Source: CBDANW01 sp965197825 (lineage in GTDB: Bacteria; Acidobacteriota; Vicinamibacteria; Marinacidobacterales; DATDRI01). Taken from it: 64,000 nucleotides of DNA. Position 1 is the stretch's first letter. Each line of letters starts with the position of its first letter. The notes under the pieces are model-generated. The model was not told the origin of the DNA. It did not search any database and saw only the letters and a list, made by a program, of their open reading frames with translations. This document shows positions 25,727-35,849 of this stretch, piece after piece. The DNA lies in NCBI GenBank assembly GCA_965197825.1, contig CBDANW010000003.1, forward strand, positions 2,108,001 to 2,172,000. The letters are read 5' to 3'. The position numbers were made by a program, and so were the translations under genes.

Positions 25727-25917
25727 CGTCCTGTGCCAAAACTCAGCCCTTTTGAAATAGGCCATAAATCAGCAGCTTAGTGTCTGTGTTTGCGACCGGG
25801 CCAAGGGCCGTGGGCTTTACAATCGTCTGGCCCGAGGGTGTTATCTTCAGCTCCATGATGACGTACCACGTGCAATTCCTACTGCTCGTTAGTGGATCAA
25901 ATTTTGGCACAGGACGG
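25727..25917. mobile_element. Family-A short derivative (about 190 bp)
   Basis: The left A end and leader include the first codons of the A transposase ([12 protein letters not shown]). They are joined to a degenerate right end (TCAAATTTTGGCACAGGACG). It is non-autonomous. Confidence 0.7.
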
Positions 25918-25918
25918 G

Positions 25919-25975
25919 GTGGCCGCTGCCGGCGAACGCTCGCCCGGCACATTCCTTACAATTCATTACTATCAT
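25919..25975. repeat. Copy of the DUF5916 gene's upstream region
   Basis: These 57 bases nearly match 28656-28716, just upstream of the DUF5916 gene (shared GTGGCCGCTGCCGGCGAACG), here placed downstream of it. This is a sign of a former tandem duplication. Confidence 0.65.
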
Positions 25976-26034
25976 GGTGTTCCGGACGACCGATGCGAAA
26001 CGTTCGGAAACTTGGATTGGGAAGAGCCTAAGAC

Positions 26035-28644
26035 TCAGAACCGAAAGAGCTTGGTGAACTTCACCGCGAAGGTACGGTTGGCCAAGAAAGGAGTCAAGGA
26101 GAGATCGTCGCGTCCTTCGCTGTAGACGACGAAGAGATCGCTTCCCGGTTCGTACTCCCAACGGAAGCGAACGCTGGAGCTCAAGGAGTCGGAGCTAGAG
26201 TTGTACTGGATGAAGCTGCTCAGGAACATCCGCGGGCTGAACGTGTAGTTCACCCGGGCGCTGACCAGGCGGGTACTGAAATTCCCTTCCGGCAAGTCCA
26301 CCCAGTTGAGCGACAGGCGTGGCTCGACGGAGAACTTTGGAGAGATCTCGACGCGGCCGTTGAAGCTCAGGGCGTCCCGGTCGCCGCTCCAGAAGCTCCC
26401 GGTGCGGTAGCTAATCGTCGAGGGCAGCCATCGTTGTGCGCCGAACGTGTACGCGAAGTTAACGTCCTGAAAGCGGTACTCGCCGACGGGAAGGATCACG
26501 CCGTCCGAGATCTTGAACTCATCGGGAAGGAACTCGAAGGTGTCGTTGTACTCCACCCGCGCCCGGTCGGAGTTCTCGAAGTCGATGCGGAACTGCCCCT
26601 GGAGGGTCCGGGTCTCGAGGCGACCTCCGGTGTCGGTGATGCGATCGACGTCAGCCTGCCACACGAACCGACGAATCGCCTCGATGGAACGCGGGCGGGG
26701 ACTGAAACGACCCTGAGAGAAGTTGCGCCGAAAGGCTTCTCGCCTGAGAAACCCGAGCTCCGGCTGGAAGTCCTCGCCTACGTAGAGATGCTCCAGAACG
26801 AGCCCGTAGCGGTCTCCGCCGTAATCGAGCTTGCCGGTGTAGCTCGAGTTATCGTCCCCGGTGATTCCCTCCCCATCCAATGTGGTTCGGCTCATGGCGT
26901 AGTAAGCATTGAGTCGCAGGTTCTGATAAAAGGCGAAGTTCCCGTCGAAGCCGAAGACACCGTTGGAGCCCGCCCCTTCGTTGAGAGAGGTATTCCGGTA
27001 GGTGGCGATCGCGCCGATGTCGCTGCGTCGAAGGAAGTCGCGCCGTACTCTGAATACGGAGAAGTTAGTAGCGGGGATCAAGTCATTGTTCTCCACCCCG
27101 CGGGTTTGGATGTTCAAGGCGCCCATGCGGAATTTGCCGGCGCGGCCTGTGACACGGCCCCCCACCCGGATGGGATCCTCACCGTCTTGGGTCAGGCCGA
27201 TGCGGCGACTGAAGAACAGGATGGGGGTGAGACCACCGCCGAACCACCTGGCCGAGGCTCCTCCAAACGCGAAAATCGACTGGCCCTCGAGGAAAAACTC
27301 TCGTTTCTCGGGGAAGAACAGGCTGAAGCGCGTCAAATTGATTTGTTGCTGATCCTCCTCGACCTGAGCGAAATCGGTGTTGTACGTGAAGTCTCCGATG
27401 AGCCCGCTGGTCAGACCATACTTGACGTCGAAGCCGAAATCGGCGTCGGGGTCGTTCGAAAAGGGCTCATCGGCCTTCTGATTTGTCGTCAGTGAGGACA
27501 GGGCATATGGCTTGAGCTCGAGGTTCCGGTTCGAGCCCGGGACCTCGACCCCGACCAGCGTGGCCGCATCCGAGAACCGATACACCCCCCACCGGGAATG
27601 GGCGACGGCGATCGGTGCGAGAAAGGAGGTCTCGTTCTTCCAGGCTACGACGCGCCGTAGGTTGATACTCCAGACCTGTGGGCCGGATTGCTTGAACCGC
27701 AGCGATTTGAAGGGAATGGCCATCTCGACCATCCAACCCTGATCGAATAGGGAGGCCTTGGCGTCCCAAACCGTATTCCAGTCGGTGTTGTTGCTCTGGC
27801 CCTCGTCTCCGACCGATTGGTCCCGAAGAGCACCGATGGCATTGACCGCAAAGTAGAAGCCATTGCGCCGGTCGTAATCCGTGTCCACCACCATCACGAT
27901 GTGCTCGTTTCGGGTGATGTTGTTATGGTCGCGCCGCATCTCGTTGGCGATCATCCGCTCCGGATGGCTGTCCCAGCTCCGGACGCCGACGTAGAAATTC
28001 CGATCGTCGAAGAAGATCCACACCTCGGTTTCTTCGCTGGCGGGCTCGCCTTCGTCCGGTTCTTGCTCGATGAAGCCGCTGACTGACTTGACTCTCGAGT
28101 AGGCCGGATCGTCCAGCTTGCCGTCGAGAACGATGGGCTCGGCGAGGCGGGTCGCCCGCAACGTGATGCGTCCCTCGGAGTCACGCGTCATCACCTCGGG
28201 AGCACGCGGCACCGGAGGGGCAAAGGACGGCAGAGAACCGCCAGAACCGCCAGAACCGGTTGAGACTGGCCTGGACGCCTGCGACAGAGCGGTCGTTGTC
28301 GACTCATGAGGCAGTGCAGGCGGGTTGGACGCCGTCCTCCCGTTACCGCCGGAAGATGCAGGCGGCGGTGGCGGGGCTGCTAACGGTGGCGCAAGTCGCG
28401 CCGGGGGCGCCACTTGCTGTTGTCCGGACGAGTTCAGCCGCTCGGTGATTTCGAGATCGACGTAGCTGCGCGGAACGGACTGAAGCTTGCCGTTGAGGGT
28501 CGTCATCACGACCAGACCGTCCTTCAACTCGTAACTCTGAACGGTCAGCCGCGTGCCGTCGGCAAACGCCACGATCTCGGCAGCGGTGGCGTTCCAGGGG
28601 AGGAACAGCACTAGGACTGCGACCACGCCGATCGAGAGTTTCAC
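26035..28644 (-). CDS. DUF5916/CBM9-type outer-membrane protein
   Basis: 869 residues. A signal peptide (KLSIGVVAVLVLFLPWNATA) follows a GTG start chosen for that reason. A short SH3-like part (FADGTRLTVQSYELKDG) and a Pro/Ala/Ser-rich linker come next. A CBM9-like domain begins at about residue 170 (LAEPIVLDGKLDDPAYSRV, then WIFFDDRNFYVGVRSWDS). The DUF5916 region is predicted to form a C-terminal beta-barrel, and the protein ends in Phe (VKFTKLFRF), as outer-membrane barrels do. Such proteins are common in Acidobacteriota and Bacteroidota; ligand and function are not established. It is intact and is one of the few host genes here. Confidence 0.85.
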   Translation of the reverse strand: MKLSIGVVAVLVLFLPWNATAAEIVAFADGTRLTVQSYELKDGLVVMTTLNGKLQSVPRSYVDLEITERLNSSGQQQVAPPARLAPPLAAPPPPPASSGGNGRTASNPPALPHESTTTALSQASRPVSTGSGGSGGSLPSFAPPVPRAPEVMTRDSEGRITLRATRLAEPIVLDGKLDDPAYSRVKSVSGFIEQEPDEGEPASEETEVWIFFDDRNFYVGVRSWDSHPERMIANEMRRDHNNITRNEHIVMVVDTDYDRRNGFYFAVNAIGALRDQSVGDEGQSNNTDWNTVWDAKASLFDQGWMVEMAIPFKSLRFKQSGPQVWSINLRRVVAWKNETSFLAPIAVAHSRWGVYRFSDAATLVGVEVPGSNRNLELKPYALSSLTTNQKADEPFSNDPDADFGFDVKYGLTSGLIGDFTYNTDFAQVEEDQQQINLTRFSLFFPEKREFFLEGQSIFAFGGASARWFGGGLTPILFFSRRIGLTQDGEDPIRVGGRVTGRAGKFRMGALNIQTRGVENNDLIPATNFSVFRVRRDFLRRSDIGAIATYRNTSLNEGAGSNGVFGFDGNFAFYQNLRLNAYYAMSRTTLDGEGITGDDNSSYTGKLDYGGDRYGLVLEHLYVGEDFQPELGFLRREAFRRNFSQGRFSPRPRSIEAIRRFVWQADVDRITDTGGRLETRTLQGQFRIDFENSDRARVEYNDTFEFLPDEFKISDGVILPVGEYRFQDVNFAYTFGAQRWLPSTISYRTGSFWSGDRDALSFNGRVEISPKFSVEPRLSLNWVDLPEGNFSTRLVSARVNYTFSPRMFLSSFIQYNSSSDSLSSSVRFRWEYEPGSDLFVVYSEGRDDLSLTPFLANRTFAVKFTKLFRF

Positions 28645-28798
28645 GTTTCCAATTATAGGGTGGCCGCTGCCGGCGAACGCTCGCCCGGCATATCCCTTAC
28701 AATTCATTACTATCATGCTTCATGGAACCTCTAATTCTAAGACGGCGCCCGTTCGTCGGTTTGTTTCACGGTGACCGGAAAAAGGAAGGCCGCCTCAG

Positions 28799-29036
28799 TC
28801 TGGAAAGAGCCTAAGACTTAGAACCGGAAGAGCTTGGTGAACTTCACCGCAAAAGTGCGGTTGGCCAAGAAAGGAGTGGAGTCAAGGACAGATCCTCGCG
28901 TCCTTCGCTGTAGACGACGAAGAGATCGCTTCCCGGCTCGTATTCCCAACGAAAGCGAACGCTGGAGCTCAAGGAGTCGGAGCTAGAGTTGTACTGGATG
29001 AAGCTGCTCAGGAACATCCGCGGGCTGAACGTGTAG
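28799..29036 (-). pseudogene. 3' fragment of a second DUF5916 gene
   Basis: The last 80 or so codons are closely similar to those of the neighbouring intact gene (26035-26270), with a small insertion (GGAGT) that breaks the frame. It is cut at 29038 by a serine-recombinase fragment. It shows that a tandem paralogue once stood here. Confidence 0.75.
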
Positions 29037-29039
29037 TAG

Positions 29040-30089
29040 GCGGACCATCTGGGACTGCGCACCAAGCAACGCTTCGCCGCGGATGGAACCCGGACAGGAG
29101 GGCTGCCGTTCCGTCGCGGACACCTCCACTGCCTGCTGACCAGTCCTCTCTACGCCGGCCGCATCCGGCACCAGAGGCGTGTCTACGAGGGCCAGCATCC
29201 ATCGATCATTGCTCCGGAGCTCTGGGACGCGGTCCAGGCGCAGCTGCAGGCAGGGGCTGCCAAACCAAGGAGACGCACGACGAAGGGCCGCGCCGCCCCT
29301 TCCCCACTGGCAGGCAAGCTCTTCGACGAGACCGGGGACCGGCTGACGCCGAGCCACACCAAAAAGAAAAACGGGCAACGGCTCCGCTACTACGTCTCCC
29401 GGCGCCTCATCCAGCACAGTGGCCAAAAGGACCTCTCCGGCTGGCGCCTGCCCGCGCCCATGCTGGAACAGACCGTCGTGCATCTCATCCGACAGCATGT
29501 GGATGCCACGACCTTCCCGGCCTCGCTGACCCATATTCCGACGATGCAAGAGCTCGCCTCGGTACATCGCTTTTTAGACGGGCTGTGTTCCGGTAGCAAT
29601 AATGATAGTGCCTCGGCAGTCCCCCTGCTCCGCCTTATCCGGCGGGTTGATATCAGCCCCGGCTCTGTGTCTATCCTCCTCGACCGCAATGCGTTCGCTG
29701 CTTGCCTGTCTATGGGGCCCGACCGCATTCGCGAGGATGCACTCCGCATCCACGCACCGTTCCGCTTGCGTCGACGCGGCGTCGAGACCAAGCTCGTTCT
29801 GGGCAACCCCACGAAATCCGTCGACCGCACCCTCCTGCGCAATATCGCCAACGCCCTCTTCTGGCTCGACCGAATCAAAGCAGGCAAAACCTATGAGGAG
29901 ATTGCCACCGAAGACGCCATCCCAACGGCCCGCGTGCGCAAGGCAATCCGTTATGCCTTCCTGGCCCCCGACATCGTCCGCGCCATTGTCGAAGGCCGCC
30001 AGCCCGTTGGGCTGACCTCGAGCTACCTCCTGCATCATCCGCTTCCCGACGATTGGGAGAAACAGCGAGTGCTCGTCGCAACGCTGTGA
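29040..30089 (+). pseudogene. Large serine recombinase, C-terminal part
   Basis: The frame is open from 29040, right at the junction, and gives about 349 residues: the recombinase domain end (RRGHLHCLLTSPLYAGRIRH), then EGQHPSIIAPELWDAVQAQL, a zinc-ribbon-like DNA-binding part (RYYVSRRLIQHSGQK) and a coiled C-terminus. The N-terminal catalytic domain with its serine is missing, so it is inactive. Large serine recombinases integrate phages and other islands, so this marks a lost integration. A second, shorter copy is at 43566-43846. Confidence 0.8.
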
Positions 30090-30885
30090 GCCTGCCTGCT
30101 GCATCTGCCAGCGCCCACTTCGTGAATGGCCTCGGTTAGCAGCAAGCTGCTCTCCGACACTGGCCTCCACCAATCAGACTCAAACTGGCCCAAATTCCCT
30201 GTCATGGTTTCCAGACAAGAGCGGATAGCTCCTTGTACTGCACCGTCTGGCGGAGTCATCTTCGTCTCCTCCGTAAAGCTCCGCTGGATGAATTCGAGGT
30301 TTGACCAATTCGAATTCCGCTATTCGCCTTCTCCTCAGACGCGATCTAGGCGTTAAGCGTCTTCTCATTGTCTGCGCGATTAAGCGCAAAAATGGACACG
30401 ATAAGCCCCCAAATCGCCCCAAATTGCCAGTTGATGGCCTGTTTTGCTCTGTTTCTGATCGTTTCCAGCCAAGAATCGGAAGCTCCACTCGCCCCCACTC
30501 GAGCCTGCCGACTGCGATAGCCGGAAAGGTGTTCCCGTCGACGAAACGTCCGCCGATGAGGCGTAAAGCCTTTTGCGACAATGAGTAACGGCCTTAGCCT
30601 CCTCCGGAGGGTTTACGACACGGCCCTCTTTCAGGCGTCAAGGAAGTTGAAATTACCGTATAGAAAAGCTGATTGAAGCCGATTTGAATTCAGGCTCGAA
30701 CGACCACCCGTCGATGAGGTGTGCGTGGGCCAGCACGTGACGGCGTCCGTTAAATCACTGTAGAGGAAGCAGATAGAACGATGTGGGCACCGGGGCTTCT
30801 CTGAGTATTCGCTACATTGCCGCACTACCCGCGCGGCGAAAAAGGGGGGGGGGATACTGAAGAAACTGAAGAAATACCTTTTGCC
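30090..30885. other. Gene-poor stretch
   Basis: No supported gene. At 30185-30250 there is a degenerate AATTCCCTGT plus GGATAGCTC block also found at 49886-49965, 59158-59218 and 59765-59830, apparently phage-derived. A G-run of nine lies near 30845. Confidence 0.5.
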
Positions 30886-31209
30886 GAGACCGGATAGCTC
30901 CGAACTGCACCATCCGCCACTCAGTCTGGCCAATTGCTGCCCTGCAGAGACGGGGGGGATTTTCCGCGCGGTTTGCGGGGTTTTGCAGGGGTAGGTGGCA
31001 CCAGAGACGCGCTAGAAGGGCTGAACGGGCCTCATTTTCGGTTTTCGTCTCTAATCCCGATTTTCGAGGGACACGTTTGCGCCCCAAATAAGAGGCGGGC
31101 GCTAACCGGGCCGTACGGCAGCGAAAAAGAGGCCACCCGAGAGGCCCAGAATCGAGGCCGGAGCTACCCGCGGCGTAGCCAGCCTAGCACATTCCGGTCC
31201 AGGTGCGGG
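30886..31209 (+). repeat. Repeat G, copy 1 (about 320 bp)
   Basis: It begins GAGACCGGATAGCTCCGAAC and includes AGAGACGCGCTAGAAGGGCT and GAGGCCACCCGAGAGGCC. It matches 59791-60110 over its full length and 862-950 in part. It is non-coding and lies next to the terminase-like genes in the other copy. Confidence 0.75.
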
Positions 31210-31276
31210 GCGTTGTCGCCTTCGCCGCCGCCGTCGTCCCATTCGACCGCGAACCAGTCTTGATCGTCCGCACTTA

Positions 31277-31641
31277 CGGCCCTTGGCCCGGTCGCAAACA
31301 CGGACACTAAGCTGCTGATTTATGGTCTATTTAAAAGGGCCGAGTTTTGGCACAGGACGGGGTCGAAGCCGCCGAGACGCTGCTCTCGGTCGACGCGCTG
31401 CTCGACTTCATCGACGCCAATCGCTCCCACGTCTCGCTGGTTGCCATCAGCGTGCGCCACCAAGCCCAGAGTTACCGGCGCCACGTCCGATAGATTGCCC
31501 TCTCGACGAGACCCCTTTCGTCCAGCCTTCGTGTAGTGGATGCTCGTGGGGCCGCGACGTTGGTCCGGTCGCAAACACAGACACTAAGCTGCTGATTTAT
31601 GGTCTATTTCAAAAGGGCCGAGTTTTGGCACAGGACGGGGT
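31277..31641 (-). mobile_element. Two left-facing family-A ends with a short captured coding fragment
   Basis: A ends at 31277-31361 and 31561-31641 in the same orientation. Between them a 44-codon plus-strand frame (EAAETLLSVDALLDFIDANR, then SHVSLVAISVRHQ) ends in TAG. It looks like a gene tail, but no family is recognised. Confidence 0.6.
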
Positions 31642-31827
31642 GGTTTCCTTGGTGGGGGCAGCTCAATAGCGACCGTATTCCCGTGCCGGCTTGATGGTCC
31701 TCCCAGTAGTTGAAAAAAGCGCGAGCTCTATCACCGCATCGGGTGGTCGATGACCCACCGAATCTCGATGCGGCCACGAAAAACTTAGTCGAAGATACTT
31801 TAAAATCGCTCGGCGCGCCGTTTTCTC

Positions 31828-33210
31828 TTACAGTTTGATAAACCTCTCTGCCATTCTCTCCACGAATGCAGCATTGCATCCATCAAAGCCGAAGAGCCGC
31901 AGTATCGGGCAGCTCAATTCCGCGACGATAGTTGAACGAGCGGCTCGTAGTTGCACCACGCTCCACTCTCCTTCGGTCGTACGTTTGTCCGCGCTCGCAG
32001 CGTGGCCCGGCCGCCAATAGTCTTCAGAGTTAAAATCATTGATCTCCCTGTCCTTGAGACCCATCCATGTACAACGAAAGCCGACCCGTGTTGCCTTTTC
32101 TATTCGTCTTACCAGCGACTTCGCATGGGCAACGAGTTCGGTCGTTTCCCGAACGACTGTTTCAGGAGACAGCCAAGTGCCGGCCTGCCGACCCAAACGG
32201 TCAACGCTACGCTTACGGTCCTCTCTGTAAGCTCGAACCAGCGTCGCACGTCCATCGGGCGCCACGCGCCAATAATCTGGCAGGTACTGGTCGAAATCTC
32301 CTTCGCCCATAAGGTTGGTCTCAAGGATGTCCGCGCCGGTTCCATCGGGTTGTTCAGGATAGGTTGCCGGCGCGATGCTTGGCTTACTGAACGGGTAGAA
32401 CATGCTCCAACCGGTCCACACCGTATCACGGACCTCGTTGTTCACCTCGACTAGGACTCTGATTAGTGAATCCGTGGGAAGAGGATCATTTCCGTCGGAA
32501 GAGATCAGGTAGCTCAATTGATAACGGTCCTCTTCGATCGGCACCGGCCAGTGAAATCCTTTGGCCTGAGACAACAAATGGAGGAAACGTCTTTCGCCAT
32601 CGTTGTGCCACTGCTCCAATCGTTTCCACCCAGTCGGTCCTCGTGTTCCTCGTGTCTGCAGAAGGCTGGTAATATCGCTTAGCAACTGGTCTCCATCGTT
32701 GAGCACGCATCGCCTGATCAATAGCCGCCATTCTTCGGCACCGCTGATCGGTGCGCTTTCCGGTCCTGGCTTGCGAATATAGTATGTTCCACTAACGATA
32801 CCCTGTGGCTTTCCTCTATCGTCCTGAGGTCCGTCAGCCTTCGCGGCAATTGGCACACCCTTGTGGCCAGGCACTCTAATAACAGGAAAGTCTTTTCCGT
32901 TACTGTGTGTAATAAAAAAAACGTCGCACTGAAAAATCGGTGTCAAGTAACGCTTTATAATTGCCGCGAATGTATCTCGATTGTATTCCTTGAGTGACGA
33001 GGGACGATTCTCCGCGTGCTTTAGATTATCCTGGAATCCAAAAATCAGATAGCCGCCGCCGTGATTGGCCAACGCTCCCAAGTGACGTGCAAGCTTGGCT
33101 TTCTGAATTTGGTTATCAAGGTCGACCCATGCCTTGAATTCGATTCCCTCATTCTCTCTGGGATTTTCAATGAGGTCATTGAGGTCGTCGTTCGTTTTTT
33201 TGAGTTTCAT
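31828..33210 (-). CDS. AlbA_2 (Schlafen-like) domain protein
   Basis: 460 residues. The N-terminal AlbA_2 domain spans about residues 10-140, with the family pattern NEGIEFKAW, KAKLARHLGALANHGGGYLI and FGF. A TYYIRKPGPESAPISGAEEW strand typical of AlbA_2 proteins follows. The rest is unassigned. Schlafen-type AlbA_2 domains occur in RNA-cleaving or nucleic-acid-binding regulators and in anti-phage loci; a precise role cannot be given. It looks complete. No clear ribosome site was seen before the ATG. Confidence 0.75.
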   Translation of the reverse strand: MKLKKTNDDLNDLIENPRENEGIEFKAWVDLDNQIQKAKLARHLGALANHGGGYLIFGFQDNLKHAENRPSSLKEYNRDTFAAIIKRYLTPIFQCDVFFITHSNGKDFPVIRVPGHKGVPIAAKADGPQDDRGKPQGIVSGTYYIRKPGPESAPISGAEEWRLLIRRCVLNDGDQLLSDITSLLQTRGTRGPTGWKRLEQWHNDGERRFLHLLSQAKGFHWPVPIEEDRYQLSYLISSDGNDPLPTDSLIRVLVEVNNEVRDTVWTGWSMFYPFSKPSIAPATYPEQPDGTGADILETNLMGEGDFDQYLPDYWRVAPDGRATLVRAYREDRKRSVDRLGRQAGTWLSPETVVRETTELVAHAKSLVRRIEKATRVGFRCTWMGLKDREINDFNSEDYWRPGHAASADKRTTEGEWSVVQLRAARSTIVAELSCPILRLFGFDGCNAAFVERMAERFIKL

Positions 33211-33381
33211 GCAAAGTTTATTGTGCCACCCTTAATCTCTTGCCAGGTCGGGCTACCGGACCTTCAGGGTACCATGGAACTGGAAGGGCTCCGTCCAGCC
33301 ACGCTGGCTTTCGACGGCCGGCGTCTCACCCGCAGCTATGTTCGCCAGGATAGGTCCGGGTGTGAACAAAGGTTCGAAATC

Positions 33382-33650
33382 CGTCCTGTGCCAAAACTCA
33401 GCCCTTTTGAAAATAGACCATAAGTCATCAACTTAGTGTCTGTGTTTGCGACCGGGCCAAGGGCCGCAGGCTTTACAATCGTCTGTCCCGAGCGTGTTAT
33501 CTTCAGGTCCATGATGGCGTACCACGTGCAATTCCTACTGCTCGTTCCGGCCGGGTCAACCGCCAGCAGCAGGATGTGATTGACTACTTGCGAGAGGAGA
33601 ACCGTCTGCTCCGAGGCGGGCTTCGGGGCAAGCGTCTCAGGCTCTTTGAC
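33382..33650 (+). pseudogene. Family-A end with transposase 5' fragment
   Basis: A full A end and leader, then the transposase start ([12 protein letters not shown]). A one-base change in frame precedes [14 protein letters not shown]. It stops at about 33650. A family-C tip lies at 33773-33797. Confidence 0.75.
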
Positions 33651-34668
33651 GACGGCGCAGGCTTTCGACGTGAGCGTTCAAATCTGGCGAACGGTACGGC
33701 AGCCTAATGACTTCCGTTCGGGACAAAGATATGGACGAGATTTTCTAGACCGACAAATCGGTGACCACTTGACGGATGAATAAATAGAAGGCACAGGTCT
33801 AGAGAGCACGCTCACGTTGTGAGGAGATTGTGAGAAAAGAAAATAATCTCGAAAAACAGGAAGACGGACTGAAGTTTCTATGTCTATTGGAAGAATTGGA
33901 GACGTCGAGTGAATTGATCAAATCTGGCTTCGGCCATCTCCAAGAGATCGACATGACTAACACGTTTTACCACTTACCCCATCAGCTAATAGCCAGTGGG
34001 TTAGAGCGGTTAATGAAATGCTACATCTCGTTGGTCTACGAGGGTCAACATGGCTCGTACCCAGACAGGCAATACATGCTGTCTCTTGGACATAACCTGG
34101 AGGATCTCCTCGAACGGATTTGCGCCGATTTTTACGGTGGGAACGCGCGGCCTTTCGTTCAGAAAGAATTTGACTTCATTACGACAGATCAGTTCCTGCA
34201 ACAGTGCATTCGGATTCTCTCACTGTTTGGCAAGAAAGGACGCTACTACAATCTTGACGTTGTTACTGGTTCCGTTGAAACAGCAATCGATCCGACGGGA
34301 GAATGGAGGGAACTTGAGTCGAAAGTTGAGAACGCTACACCTTTTCTGAAAGATTCAGAGGCGCTTCATCGTGATTATTTTCCGCGAGTCCATTCCCGGT
34401 TGATTGCAAAAATGGAGCGGCTCGTCAGAGCTATTGCTATGCAATTTAGCATCGGCGATCACGCTGATCGAAGCGGAAGACTCAGCCAGATGTCAGTCGT
34501 ATACAGGCACTTTAGAAACCTTCTCGATGAGCAACTTGGTACCATCGACTATCGTCGTTCCGTGCGGATTCATGAGCAAGAAAAAGAAAAATGGATCAAG
34601 CGATCGGACAAAACAATTATCGGTGGGCTTGATCCAGTTTCGTGGACACTTTCTGAAAGGCGGATACG

Positions 34669-34986
34669 ATGTCCACAATGGCAAAGACAACGCAGCCCCG
34701 GCGACCCCGCCGGGAGTTTGATGACGAGTTTAAGGCAGGCGCGGTCCGGCTGGTGCTTGATGAGGGCCAGAGCGTGGGTCGGGTGGCCCGGGAGCTTGAC
34801 CTCACCGAATCGGCGTTTCGCAACTGGGTCCGTCAGGCCCGGGCCGATCGGACGAAGGGCCGGACGGGCTTGACGGGCGTGGAACGCGAGGAGCTTCGGC
34901 GGCTCCGCAAAGAGAATCGGCGGTTGCGGGTGGAGCGCGACGTTTTAAAAAAAGCCGCGGCCTTCTTCGCGAGGGAGAGCGAGTAA
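34669..34986 (+). CDS. IS3-family transposase OrfA
   Basis: 105 residues with a helix-turn-helix (FKAGAVRLVLDEGQSVGRVA) and a C-terminal leucine-zipper-like coil (LRRLRKENRRLRVERDVLKK). It binds the IS ends. A run of seven A followed by G (34947-34954) sits near its end and is the likely site of the -1 shift into OrfB. Confidence 0.93.
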   Translation: MSTMAKTTQPRRPRREFDDEFKAGAVRLVLDEGQSVGRVARELDLTESAFRNWVRQARADRTKGRTGLTGVEREELRRLRKENRRLRVERDVLKKAAAFFARESE

Positions 34987-35849
34987 GATTCGCGTTCATC
35001 CAGGCGGAGAAGGCCACCGTACCGGTCGCTCACCTGTGTCAGATTCTCAACGTCTCTCGGAGTGGCTTTTATGCCTGGGCACGTCGGCCGCCGTCGGCCC
35101 ACGCGCGCCGGGACCGCCAGTTGCGCGTGTTGATTCGTGCCTCCCATGAGGCGAGTCGCCGCACCTATGGGAGTCCGCGGATTCATCACGACCTGCACGA
35201 GCAGGGGTATCGAGTGAGTCGGAAGCGGGTGATTCGGTTGAAACAGGCAGAAGGCCTCATTGCTCGAGTACGCAAACGCTTCAAGCGCACGACGGTAAGC
35301 GGTCATGGCCAGCCCGTCGCGGCCAATGTGCTCGGGCAAGACTTCGTCGCCGATGCGCCGAACCAACGGTGGGTCGGGGACACGACCGAGTTCGTGATCG
35401 GCAGCGGCGGGAAGCTTTATCTCGCGGCGCTCCTCGACCTCTACTCGCGATTCCTCGTTGGGTGGGCCGTAAGTGCTATTAACGACCGTCACCTGGTTAT
35501 CAAGGCGTTGCGGATGGCACTGAAACGTCGCCAACCGGCCGCAGGGCTCTTGCATCACTCCGATCAGGGCAGTCCGTATGCCAGCAAAGACTACCAACGT
35601 CTCCTTGAGACGCATGGCATGACCGGGAGCATGAGCCGACGGGGCAACTGCTACGACAACGCCGTCATCGAGAGCTGGTTCTCCACAGTCAAGCACGAGC
35701 TTGGGGAGCATTTCCTAAGTTGCGGCGAGGCCAAGATGGCCCTCTTCGACTTCATCGAGGTATTCTACAACCAGAGACGACGACACTCGACCCTCGGCCA
35801 GGTCAGTCCGGCCGAGTTTGAACGACGGATGAGGACTTCGCCAGCTTAA
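34953..35849 (+). CDS. IS3-family transposase OrfB (made by -1 frameshift from OrfA)
   Basis: The OrfB frame overlaps the end of orfA and stays open across the A7G site, so the active product is probably the OrfAB fusion. It has the HTH_21-like region (VAHLCQILNVSRSGFYAW) and the rve core with DDE residues in RWVGDTTEF, LHHSDQGSPYASKDY and NAVIESWFSTVKHEL. Full length. Confidence 0.92.
   Translation, partial: SRGLLREGERVRFAFIQAEKATVPVAHLCQILNVSRSGFYAWARRPPSAHARRDRQLRVLIRASHEASRRTYGSPRIHHDLHEQGYRVSRKRVIRLKQAEGLIARVRKRFKRTTVSGHGQPVAANVLGQDFVADAPNQRWVGDTTEFVIGSGGKLYLAALLDLYSRFLVGWAVSAINDRHLVIKALRMALKRRQPAAGLLHHSDQGSPYASKDYQRLLETHGMTGSMSRRGNCYDNAVIESWFSTVKHELGEHFLSCGEAKMALFDFIEVFYNQRRRHSTLGQVSPAEFERRMRTSPA

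Noticed and set aside
26434..27495. 353-codon plus-strand frame opposite the DUF5916 gene
   Set aside because: High-G+C antisense shadow. The minus-strand protein has a signal peptide, recognised domains and a barrel-type C-terminus.
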